Part shown: positions 19,673 to 27,562 of the stretch, piece after piece
How positions within the stretch are numbered: the first letter of the stretch is position 1
Layout of the letters: each line of letters opens with the position of its first letter
Notes under the pieces: generated by a model
Seen by the model: only the letters and a program-made list of their open reading frames with translations
The model's database searches: none
Told to the model about the DNA's origin: nothing
Assembly: GCF_028912405.1 (NCBI RefSeq)
Contig: NZ_JAKELO010000002.1
Coordinates: forward strand, 62,001 to 126,000
Origin: Methanogenium marinum
Lineage (GTDB): Archaea > Halobacteriota > Methanomicrobia > Methanomicrobiales > Methanomicrobiaceae
DNA: 64,000 nt
Reading direction: 5' to 3'
Program-made: the position numbers and the translations under genes

Positions 19673-19987
19673 TTATGGTTTGATCATATCCCTGCTCTGG
19701 TTCAGTTCAGTCATGAGATCATTCACCTGTGGGTCATCTTCCATTCCGAGCATATCAAATATGCTTGCGATGAAATCAACCAGTTCCTCAGTCAGATCAC
19801 TAAGATATTGTATATAACCCAGAAGTGCATCGGTGGTACCGAGAGGTGTTTTTGAATAGTCCATCGAGACTGTATCAGGGGAATCTATTTTTGAAATATT
19901 GAAGAGTTCATCTGCCTGAACTGCCGGTATAATCAGAAACACCATACATAAGATCAAAAAAAATTGAAAATATATCTTATTTTGCAT
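19673..19987 (-). CDS. Small exported protein of unknown function
   Basis: The 104-residue protein has a clear signal peptide: a lysine at position 4, a hydrophobic stretch FQFFLILCMVFLIIPAV and a likely cleavage after VQA. The mature part (about 78 residues) is acidic and helical, ending in MIKP, with no cysteine or known motif. A weak GTGAGG site lies just upstream. It lies inside the segment bounded by the two direct repeats. I do not recognise a family. Confidence 0.55.
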   Translation of the reverse strand: MQNKIYFQFFLILCMVFLIIPAVQADELFNISKIDSPDTVSMDYSKTPLGTTDALLGYIQYLSDLTEELVDFIASIFDMLGMEDDPQVNDLMTELNQSRDMIKP

Positions 19988-20097
19988 ATCCTCACTTTCA
20001 TTCTATGGTTTCAAGGTATCTATTTATAGAATATAACTGTTTTTTTATGATTCAGATATGAGCTTATACCAGGACAGGAAACCGATGTTTCCATTGT

Positions 20098-20283
20098 TGA
20101 ATACGGGAATAACTATAATCCATATCCACACGATTTTGATAAAAAAAATGGTATTATACTAAATTTGAAAACGGTGTGCTTATATTTTGGGAATAATCCC
20201 AGATGGGCAGATTACCTGTACAGACAAATAATCGGAGTGATTTATGGTATCCACACCAAAAATAGTCTCCTTAGGGTATTGAA
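20098..20283. repeat. Direct repeat copy 2 (~186 bp)
   Basis: Second copy of the repeat at 17980-18166, same orientation, about 1.9 kb further on. Differences are scattered substitutions and small indels, so the duplication is not recent. Confidence 0.8.
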
Positions 20284-20338
20284 TAATTATTGTGGGACCC
20301 CGGATTAACTATGTCTGCGAGCACATCCTCGATTAACC

Positions 20339-20887
20339 CTAAAATGAGACGAAGCCATAGATTAACGCAATAAAAATAATTCCAAAGCTGATGGCCCAGA
20401 TTAGTCCTGCGAAGACCGCCCGCCGGGTGGATATTTCATGTAGTTCCCTGATCCCGATAATCCCGATGCTGATAGCCCAGATACCGGCGATGAGGTTCAC
20501 AATGGGCATCCACCCGAGGAGCAGGTATGGTGTTGCCCCATACATGAACGCCTTGAACGTCTGGTCGATTTGCTTTCTCCCACCGACGATGTACACCAGG
20601 AGATGAAGCCAGAGACCACCGACAAACAGGAGAATGAACCCCTCAACAAGGGTGCTAAAGAACGCCCCCGGAAGACCCATCCACACCGATCCGCCGATCG
20701 CCGAACTCCCCAGATGTATACCTCTTATAATCAAAATCGCTATGATTACCGAGAGCACCGCATTGAGGAGAAGAATCAGTGTATAGTAGAGAAACGCGGC
20801 TTTCACCGTATCTGTTTTTGTATTCCGAAATGTTTCAGTGGGGTGTCCGAGAAAGCCACAGATACGTTCTATAATGGTCAGCGCCAT
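20339..20887 (-). CDS. Yip1-domain membrane protein
   Basis: About 182 residues from MALTIIERICGFLGHPTETF, the usual N-terminus of Yip1-type archaeal proteins, with five hydrophobic segments. The polar loop FKAFMYGATPYLLLGWMPIVNLIAGIWA carries the family's typical sequence. The open frame starts 24 codons earlier (20959), but that part is not family-like. Function is unknown in archaea. It follows direct repeat copy 2. Confidence 0.7.
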   Translation of the reverse strand: MALTIIERICGFLGHPTETFRNTKTDTVKAAFLYYTLILLLNAVLSVIIAILIIRGIHLGSSAIGGSVWMGLPGAFFSTLVEGFILLFVGGLWLHLLVYIVGGRKQIDQTFKAFMYGATPYLLLGWMPIVNLIAGIWAISIGIIGIRELHEISTRRAVFAGLIWAISFGIIFIALIYGFVSF

Positions 20888-21102
20888 ATGAAGACGTTTG
20901 GAAAGCCGGCATGTATACTTTTTGGGCTCTGTAGAGAATTCCTCAACGACCAGCAGCAAAAAATATTTTTTTTGTCACCTGTCTCAGAGATTATATATTA
21001 TCAGTTTGACTTTGCTCTCCCTGACCTGATACGATTTTCTAAGGGTATGGTAGTGAATTATAATGGAATTAATTGCTGTTGAATAAATACCATTTCTGAT
21101 TA

Positions 21103-23784
21103 TCACCCGACAATCTCTTCAATTGACGCTATTAAAAGGTCAATCTCATGCATTGTGTTGTAAAGTCCTATACTTGCCCGGACGGTTCCTTCCTTTAATC
21201 CAAGATATTCCATTAAAGGCTGACAGCAGTGATATCCTGAACGCACCATAATATCTGCGTTCTCATCAAGCTCCTGTGCTATTCCATGCGGCCGGAATCC
21301 TTCAACATTAAACGATACCACACCGATACGATCTTCAGGACGCCCGGGTGAATAAACAGTAACTCCCGGTATCTTCTTCAGTCTCTCAATAAGCCTGTTT
21401 GTGAGAGTCTCCTCATACTCCCGCACAGCATCCATTCCTATCCCTGAAAGGTAGTCAGCCGCAACTCCCAGAGCAATTCCGCCTGAAATATTCGGAGTTC
21501 CTGCCTCGTACTTTTTATAACCGCTCTCTGGTGTAAAGCCCTCACCGGTTACGGATTCAACCATACCCCCGCCGAGGAATAGTGGTTCAATCGATGCTTC
21601 TTTCATCCATAAAACACCTGTTCCTGTCGGGCCGAGCATCTTATGACCGGAAAACACAAAAAAGTCGCAGCTGATATCAGTAACATTTACCGGCATATGA
21701 GGAACAGCCTGGGCACCATCAACAAGGAGCATGACGCCGTTTTCATGACATATTTCTGCAATCTCCTTAACGGGTGTTACAACACCCAAAACATTTGATG
21801 CATAGGTTACCGCCACAAGCTTTGTCTGCGGGCAGATTACTTTTTTCAGTTCTGAAAGATCAGGAGAATACGAAGAATTCAGTCCTATGACATCAACAAA
21901 AACACCCTTTTTTGACAAAGCTCTCCACGGCAGAAGGTTGGAATGGTGTTCGAGAATGGTTGTAACAATCCTGTCACCCTGATTCCAGGAAATGCCACCG
22001 GCAACCATATTGATGCCCTCGGTTGTATTCTTTGTAAAAACAGTGATGCCTGATTCACCACCGATAAACGTTGCAACCTTTTCATGTGCATGCCAGTATT
22101 TCTGCGATGAAATTTGTGTCAGCCGGTGCACTCCGCGGCCGATATTTGCGCGGTAATTGTGTTCAAAGTCAATTATCGCGTCAATAACAGGTTCCGGCGA
22201 AAAACTGGTCGCTGCATTATCAAGGTAAACGACATCCCCCAGGATTGGAAAGTCCTTTCGTATCGCTGATACGTCATAACCCAGGTCCGTTTTTTTATCA
22301 CCGGACGGCTCAGGCAGAATTTCTTTTACGACAGGCTGTTTTTTTGTTCTCTTTATCTGAGGCCCTGCCTTTAATGAGTAGTCATAATTGACTAAAACTC
22401 CTCTTTCCTTACAGATTACCCTCATTTTAGGGGGCAGACCCCTCCATCTCCAGAGTCCCCAGTTCAAAAACTCATCAGGGAGACCTTTCTTATCAGCCCA
22501 CATGTCGATGAATTCATCCCAGCGTTCTGCATAATCAGGGTGAAGCTGGCGGAGAGTTTCATACTCACTCTCAAGCATCGCCGGGCAGAGATAGCAGCCA
22601 ATCCTCTCAAGACCTTTCTCATATAACGGATTTATCTCCAGTTTCTGCCACCATAAATAGAGATAGACCTCTAAAGCTCTCCAGCTGCGTATTGGTGATA
22701 TATTAAGCTGAAGCGGATTTGCCGGATTCTGACTGGTCTCTTCAAGACTGGCACGATTCCATGATTCATACCAGCGGTTGCCCTGCACCGTTACACAGGA
22801 GCCGACGTCAGAGAGATATATCTTAAGAGGGTGCAGTTTTAAAAGCTTACAGCACCAGCGATTGTCCTTTGCAGGAGGGCCTGCCCTTTCAACAGCCTGC
22901 CAGAAGTCTCCTCCCTTCTGAATAATCTCCACATCTTTTGAGCGGATAAAGTCGACAGTTTCAGGAAATTCAATACCGGTATCAATGAAAAATGCTTTTT
23001 TGACACCGGCTTTTTTTGCCAGCTGCAGGATTGCAGTGCTGTCTTTGCCTCCGGAAAAAGATACATTCGCGGTGGGCCGGTCATTCATATGCTGCTTTAT
23101 TTCCCTGATTGCCGCATGCTCAAGCTTTTTAAGATGATTTCTGTTCTTCTGAATAACCTGATCCCAGTCAGGATTCGGTAATTTTTGTGGAACAACCTCT
23201 ACCAGTTCCTTAACCTTTATTTTATTGTCTTCTTTTACAATCCCTGTGCCAAATCTGTGTTTATATTTTACCATATATGTTCCGGGCGGCACAGGGGATA
23301 AAAGGTCCAGTCTTTTCCCGCCAATTCTCCCTTTCGCTTTGGCATAGTCTGTATGGGTATAAATATCGATGATACCTTTTGTCACAGTATTGATAATAAA
23401 CGGGAGTCCCTCCACCGCTATATCAAATACGTACTTTCGCTCAATCGGATCAAATATAAGCCAGCCCAGTCGCTCCCCGTTCATGATAACAAGGTCGGCA
23501 CGGTCCGCGCCTCCGGTTTTATTAAGCAGAAGGACTTTAGATAAAAAAACAGGCCCGAACTTCTCTTCTATAAGACTTTTAATGAGTGCTACATCCGCTG
23601 AAAGGGCAGGTCTGAGTTCATAAGGAATGAGCAGATTGAGCTTTTTTGCCTCACTTCCGCAGGAACATCTTTTGTCAATCAGAGGAACATTGCACTTCGG
23701 GCACCAGTATAGAATTTTTTTGAAAGGGGGCTCGTTTATCACAGTAACAAAAGGGGTTTTGGGGGGTATAAGAGTAACGCTCAC
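21103..23784 (-). CDS. PAPS-reductase-like / cysteine desulfurase (SufS-type) fusion protein
   Basis: This 893-residue protein joins two enzymes. Residues 1-475 parallel the protein at 8.5 kb: zinc ribbon (CPKC 28-31, CSC 40-42), PP-loop SGGKDST (244-250), CC (311-312) and CxxC (397-400) in APS-reductase [4Fe-4S] spacing. A basic linker follows (about 476-500). Residues 510-893 are a class V aminotransferase-type cysteine desulfurase: LDNAATS, LEHHSN, the PLP lysine in FSGHKMLGPTGTG (Lys715) and the catalytic loop RSGYHCCQP (Cys853/854). It should take sulfur from cysteine and pass it on within one chain. The start is GTG at 23784. It is followed upstream on the same strand by fdhD. Confidence 0.93.
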   Translation of the reverse strand: MSVTLIPPKTPFVTVINEPPFKKILYWCPKCNVPLIDKRCSCGSEAKKLNLLIPYELRPALSADVALIKSLIEEKFGPVFLSKVLLLNKTGGADRADLVIMNGERLGWLIFDPIERKYVFDIAVEGLPFIINTVTKGIIDIYTHTDYAKAKGRIGGKRLDLLSPVPPGTYMVKYKHRFGTGIVKEDNKIKVKELVEVVPQKLPNPDWDQVIQKNRNHLKKLEHAAIREIKQHMNDRPTANVSFSGGKDSTAILQLAKKAGVKKAFFIDTGIEFPETVDFIRSKDVEIIQKGGDFWQAVERAGPPAKDNRWCCKLLKLHPLKIYLSDVGSCVTVQGNRWYESWNRASLEETSQNPANPLQLNISPIRSWRALEVYLYLWWQKLEINPLYEKGLERIGCYLCPAMLESEYETLRQLHPDYAERWDEFIDMWADKKGLPDEFLNWGLWRWRGLPPKMRVICKERGVLVNYDYSLKAGPQIKRTKKQPVVKEILPEPSGDKKTDLGYDVSAIRKDFPILGDVVYLDNAATSFSPEPVIDAIIDFEHNYRANIGRGVHRLTQISSQKYWHAHEKVATFIGGESGITVFTKNTTEGINMVAGGISWNQGDRIVTTILEHHSNLLPWRALSKKGVFVDVIGLNSSYSPDLSELKKVICPQTKLVAVTYASNVLGVVTPVKEIAEICHENGVMLLVDGAQAVPHMPVNVTDISCDFFVFSGHKMLGPTGTGVLWMKEASIEPLFLGGGMVESVTGEGFTPESGYKKYEAGTPNISGGIALGVAADYLSGIGMDAVREYEETLTNRLIERLKKIPGVTVYSPGRPEDRIGVVSFNVEGFRPHGIAQELDENADIMVRSGYHCCQPLMEYLGLKEGTVRASIGLYNTMHEIDLLIASIEEIVG

Positions 23785-23935
23785 ACATTTTTCTGAGTGG
23801 AGAGTATCTCCCTAAAAATGAATCCAAACGCAAAATGAAAGCAGATTTCTCTTTATTATTGCAAAAAACGTTTATGAAACAGATATTTTATGCACTGTCT
23901 GATAAAACAGGGATTTTCGGTATTTTCATCTGATA

Positions 23936-24694
23936 TCAATTCTGTTTTCCTTCGATTCTGTGATCGCCGGAATAAATAATCATCTTCTGAGGACTCACAG
24001 AACCTATCAGGGTCATATTACTTTCAACTGCTATATCACAGGCAAGTGAAGTTGTCTCCCCGCCGGAAACAATAATAGAAATCCGGGTAAAAAGACATTT
24101 CCTAATCATTTCAGACGAAATCCTCCCGCTCACTGCCACAAAGCATTCAGTCAGGGAAATATTTTTTAAAACTGCTGCTCCGATAGCCTTGTCAAGTGCA
24201 TTATCCCGCCCGATATCCCCGGCAATTACAATATCATCTGTTGCTGTGAAGAGCCCGGCAAAATGAATTTCTCCGGTTTTATCATCCTCTACACAGGATT
24301 TAACCAGAGATACCGCATCCTGTATCCTCTCAGGGGTAAATATACCTCCATCCGATGCAGAGGGAAGAGTGGAATAGTCAATTACGGATGCAGTACCGCC
24401 ACAGCCTGAGAGAACGGTTTTTTTGGAGAACAGTATCTTTCTTGGGTTTAAGGTGAGTATACTCACTTTGTTTCCTTCGACCTGTATGGATTCAATCTCA
24501 TCCGCATTACTGACAACGCTTTCAGTCAGAAGGAAACCGGTTGCATATTCTTTTAGCATATCAGGACTTGCCATTGCCGTTACGGCCTGTCTTCCGTTGA
24601 CAAATATCGTGACCGCTGCTTCTGATACGACTTCCTTTTCAAAGGAATCCAACTTCCCGGGAATGATTTTTTTAAAGCGGCGTTTTGTATACAT
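23936..24694 (-). CDS. fdhD: FdhD-type sulfur carrier for formate dehydrogenase
   Basis: The 252-residue protein matches FdhD (VNGRQAVTAMASPDMLKEYATGFLLTE, then a central GCGGTAS loop, then GRISSEMIRKC...SGGETTSLACDIA). FdhD passes sulfur from a cysteine desulfurase to the Mo/W-bisMGD cofactor of formate dehydrogenase. The usual CxxC of the loop is reduced to one cysteine here (Cys98 in CGGT). GGAG lies 8 nt before the ATG. The desulfurase fusion is 151 nt downstream on the same strand, which suggests that the two work together. No formate dehydrogenase subunit gene is in the window. Confidence 0.92.
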   Translation of the reverse strand: MYTKRRFKKIIPGKLDSFEKEVVSEAAVTIFVNGRQAVTAMASPDMLKEYATGFLLTESVVSNADEIESIQVEGNKVSILTLNPRKILFSKKTVLSGCGGTASVIDYSTLPSASDGGIFTPERIQDAVSLVKSCVEDDKTGEIHFAGLFTATDDIVIAGDIGRDNALDKAIGAAVLKNISLTECFVAVSGRISSEMIRKCLFTRISIIVSGGETTSLACDIAVESNMTLIGSVSPQKMIIYSGDHRIEGKQN

Positions 24695-25085
24695 CAGGGC
24701 TTCTCCGGAAACTGGTATTACCTATGGTATTGGTATCAGGTACCGAATTACTTTCTGCAAAATGGTTTAAATGACCGGATTATTTTGTGTATATTGCGAA
24801 CAGGGGTATCAACTGATTACCAGTCTGTTTTTGAATCGTTTCCACATTTAAAAGCCAGAATTCGTTATTTTCAAAAATACACTCTCCTGCCGGGAATTTC
24901 CATATAAATCAAAAAAAGCATACATTTAACTGATTCAGGCATAGTATGCCTAAATCCGATTGTCATTCTTGGAATACATGAAAAATGTCTCATTCATTCA
25001 ATACATGATTGGTTTGCATTTCATAGATGTCAATTAGCTCATTTCCCGAAAGATGGAAACAATTTTTTCGAGGAAATAAAAAAAT
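24695..25085. other. Spacer of about 390 nt, no gene recognised
   Basis: AT-rich sequence upstream of fdhD, with TTTAAA about 70 nt before its start as a possible promoter. I see no conserved frame or RNA gene. Confidence 0.4.
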
Positions 25086-25148
25086 ATTTTTTTTGACCTT
25101 TTTTTCCATCCTCGAATACAACAATCATTAAATTCACTTGAAGGTGGA

Positions 25149-25496
25149 TTGGAGAAATTTTCAAAAAATATTATCCTATTCCCCACAAAATTGAATGACG
25201 AATTCCAATCAATCGCTGAAGGAAAACAACTTAATGTTGCACTTCGCGAATTTGGCTTGATCATTAGTGAAGAGTGTTCATTGGAGGGGAATGATAGAAA
25301 TGAGAGGAATTTCACATTTCTTTTTGAGAATGGTGGTGAGAGTCGAACCGTTTGTTGTGAGCCACATATAAAGATGTCAAAAAGCGATCATGATGGGGAT
25401 GGTCATTACTACTTTAACCGTCTCTATTTTCATCAAGGGATTCCCGAATTTTGTGAGGGTAAAGTATTAATGGGACATATTGGTCGCCATCTTTAG
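25149..25496 (+). CDS. Small hypothetical protein, start uncertain
   Basis: At least 115 residues. The C-terminal half (CCEPHIKMSKSDHDGDGHYYFNRLYFHQG and KVLMGHIGRHL) has the look of a small uncharacterised protein type found next to mobile or defence genes. The first standard start is TTG at 25149, but the frame is open and protein-like back to 25080 without any start codon, so the gene may be truncated at its 5' end or use an unusual start. Confidence 0.5.
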   Translation: MEKFSKNIILFPTKLNDEFQSIAEGKQLNVALREFGLIISEECSLEGNDRNERNFTFLFENGGESRTVCCEPHIKMSKSDHDGDGHYYFNRLYFHQGIPEFCEGKVLMGHIGRHL

Positions 25497-25520
25497 TGTT
25501 TATTTTCTTACCATGGCTCT

Positions 25521-25616
25521 GATGTCTCCGGCTGAGAACGGCCCGCTCCGGCCGTCTGTGTGGACGTTTTTTTGGGGATGCAGGCATGTTTTTGGGTCTA
25601 TTTAAGCTTTACTTAA
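25521..25616. repeat. Dispersed ~97-bp repeat, copy A
   Basis: The stretch from GATGTCTCCGG to TTTACTTAA resembles 40327-40423 in the same orientation, with about 70% of bases identical by eye, including TGTCTCCGG, CGTCTGTG and a CTATTTA...TTACTTA end. Both copies lie in spacers near small protein genes. Function is unknown. Confidence 0.55.
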
Positions 25617-25826
25617 CCCCGGAGCGGGAATTTTGCCCCGGATGAAGAGTATCGTAATCCGCACCTGCACGAGGAAACAAACAGCACAACCGGCGACCAT
25701 CGCCCAGAAGGCAAATACGGATTCTGTTGTTGAGAAACGGAAGACGAGGGCAACCAATGCGGCAACAAAGAAGAACCGGAATCCCCATTCTGCCGGGTAA
25801 AGGAGTTCACGCCAGGTGTTGGTCAT
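25602..25826 (-). CDS. Small two-helix membrane protein
   Basis: From MTNTWRELLYPAEWG (ATG at 25826) the 74-residue protein has two membrane helices (FFFVAALVALVF and FAFWAMVAGCAVCFLV) and a short polar tail. The frame stays open upstream to 25976, overlapping the nuclease-like gene; an ATG at 25901 is a second candidate. No family is recognised. Confidence 0.5.
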   Translation of the reverse strand: MTNTWRELLYPAEWGFRFFFVAALVALVFRFSTTESVFAFWAMVAGCAVCFLVQVRITILFIRGKIPAPGLSKA

Positions 25827-25872
25827 AATCTTCTCATTTATGGCATAGATGGTAAAGGTTGGGGATGAGTGA

Positions 25873-26466
25873 TCAATCCCTGCATATTTTGTCCCATCCA
25901 TTAAGGAACTCTGATTTATGACGATTGAAATACCCTTCATTTTCCGTGATTCCATCCGGTGAAACCGATTGTGCAACCGTCAGGTCATTTTCGTCTTGGA
26001 AGATGTGAATTTTCTTTTGAATACTTTTGAAGCGTTTTAACTCCACATTTGAATTATTTATAAACGCCTCTTCGTAATTGAAGATGTAATATTCTGGTCT
26101 TCTCCATGAGTCATCCAGTGCAACACCAATTAAAATGTCAAATTTATGCTCTTTTTTCTGACCCTGTCGCGAGACGGTCCATCCCCAGAAATCCACGTTT
26201 TTGTCATAGAATCCATCATTTTTAAGAGTGGAGGTTTTGACTTCAATTCTCTTGTTGTGCTCCCCAACGCAGATATCATAACTTCCCTGGCCTCCCTTTG
26301 GCTGAACCTCTTTGAATCGATTTGACAATTCCTTTAAACAGTAAAATTCCCCCAAATCCGCGACTAATTTCTTTGGAATTTTTTCCTTTTTTCCGGATTC
26401 GATATCTGACCGTTCAATATTTTCTTTAAACGAGATTATCAGTTCAATCACAGTATCATAATCCAT
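25873..26466 (-). CDS. PD-(D/E)xK nuclease-like protein, possibly restriction-type
   Basis: The 197-residue protein has GSYDICVGEHNKRIEVKTST near residues 61-80: a D, then ExK after a short hairpin, the catalytic layout of PD-(D/E)xK endonucleases. The N-terminal helix with LGEFYCLKEL is also common in restriction-type and DUF-type nucleases. No methyltransferase or helicase is adjacent, so it may be a solitary enzyme or what is left of a system. It ends just before the small membrane protein gene on the same strand. Confidence 0.6.
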   Translation of the reverse strand: MDYDTVIELIISFKENIERSDIESGKKEKIPKKLVADLGEFYCLKELSNRFKEVQPKGGQGSYDICVGEHNKRIEVKTSTLKNDGFYDKNVDFWGWTVSRQGQKKEHKFDILIGVALDDSWRRPEYYIFNYEEAFINNSNVELKRFKSIQKKIHIFQDENDLTVAQSVSPDGITENEGYFNRHKSEFLNGWDKICRD

Positions 26467-26665
26467 AAACTTCCCCCGATGAATATGCTGATACCCGTAG
26501 CATTCCGCTCCAAGTATTGTTCATATTTATCTCTTTTACGGTATTATCCATTTAAATTTTGGATGAAAAGGAAAAATAATTAAAACAGTCAATAAAAAGC
26601 CTAAATAGGGTATCCAACTGTTGTTGCCTTTATATTTGGATGATCCCATTTGGTTTTTCCTTTAT

Positions 26666-26820
26666 CATCCGAACGGCCGTTCACCCTTCGGGGCAACGGC
26701 CTCCCTTCCTGACCTGCTCACTTGTACGGATGCACCAAACGCTCACGGCCGCTGCGGCGTCCGTCAGCTCCCTGGGGAACCGCCTCCGCGTCACTGCTGC
26801 GGCAGTCACGCTCCGGCGGT
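26666..26820. repeat. Inverted repeat arm 1 (~155 bp, GC-rich)
   Basis: This GC-rich block is the reverse complement of 30958-31113, about nine in ten bases identical by eye. It contains its own hairpins: GGCCGTT and AACGGCC separated by 13 nt, and an imperfect palindrome around GTCACTGCTGCGGCAGTCAC. It contrasts strongly with the AT-rich sequence inside. Short frames across it (…NGRSPFGATASLP…) are read in both copies, but I regard this as a DNA repeat rather than a gene. Confidence 0.85.
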
Positions 26821-26830
26821 TTGCTCAAAA

Positions 26831-27562
26831 TTAATAAATTGGGATATTTAAATGAGGCAAATAGTCATAATTATCGCTTATGATTTTTTGAAAGCTGGGA
26901 TTATTGATTTTTCGTAATTGTCCCTTGTTTTTTGGTTTTCCATCTTGATCAAGTCTCATTAAGTGATATTCTCTTGGATAAAAATGAGCGATTATAAATT
27001 CAATAAATTGACGCGGAGATGGGACCACCGTCAATGGAATTCGTGCATCGCCAAATAATCCAATATGCATGTGGCATGAGTGATGGAGAGGGCATTCTGT
27101 TTCTTCATTTGAGAAATCAATTCTAAGCCAAGGAACAATGAAATCATCGTGATAAAATGAGTTTTGGGAAAAAGTATCAGAATCTATTAACTCATCCATT
27201 ATGGTGTCATGAGTGAACGTGAGTTCCAGATCTTCTCCATCTTGGTCCCATTCATCTCCACTTCTTGGGATTGGAGTATTACCATAATATGCAAGCCTAG
27301 CTTCTATGAGTGTCGAATTATCTTTTTCAAACTTATAGAATATCTGTATGAACGAACCGTCTTCAATTATTTGAAAAGTATATTGCTTTTTCACTTCTAA
27401 TAAGTCTAAATCATTTTTGTGCATAATATAAGGCAACATTAATGGAGTGTGATTACGCCATGTTATACTATTATTCTCGCGTATATATTGAGTATTTACG
27501 AGAATATTTGACCATTCATTGTATGTGGCAACTAAGGAACTCATTACTTCACTGACATTCAT
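26831..27562 (-). CDS. DUF2290-like protein paired with a helicase
   Basis: The 243-residue protein has a C-terminal region CPLHHSCHMHIGLFGDARIPLTVVPSPRQFIEFIIAHFYPREYH, which resembles the DUF2290 family (histidine-rich HxHxG followed by PSP...FI.FI...FYP). The biochemical function is unknown. Its ATG overlaps the helicase stop in ATGA, so the two proteins are made together and probably act together. The gene ends 11 nt from inverted repeat arm 1. Codon use is AT-rich compared with the core genes. Confidence 0.65.
   Translation of the reverse strand: MNVSEVMSSLVATYNEWSNILVNTQYIRENNSITWRNHTPLMLPYIMHKNDLDLLEVKKQYTFQIIEDGSFIQIFYKFEKDNSTLIEARLAYYGNTPIPRSGDEWDQDGEDLELTFTHDTIMDELIDSDTFSQNSFYHDDFIVPWLRIDFSNEETECPLHHSCHMHIGLFGDARIPLTVVPSPRQFIEFIIAHFYPREYHLMRLDQDGKPKNKGQLRKINNPSFQKIISDNYDYLPHLNIPIY

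Noticed and set aside
26621..26851. Frame encoding NGRSPFGATASLP, also read in the other repeat arm (30947-31237)
   Set aside because: The shared peptide comes from a structured inverted repeat in DNA; flanking residues differ and no start signal is present.
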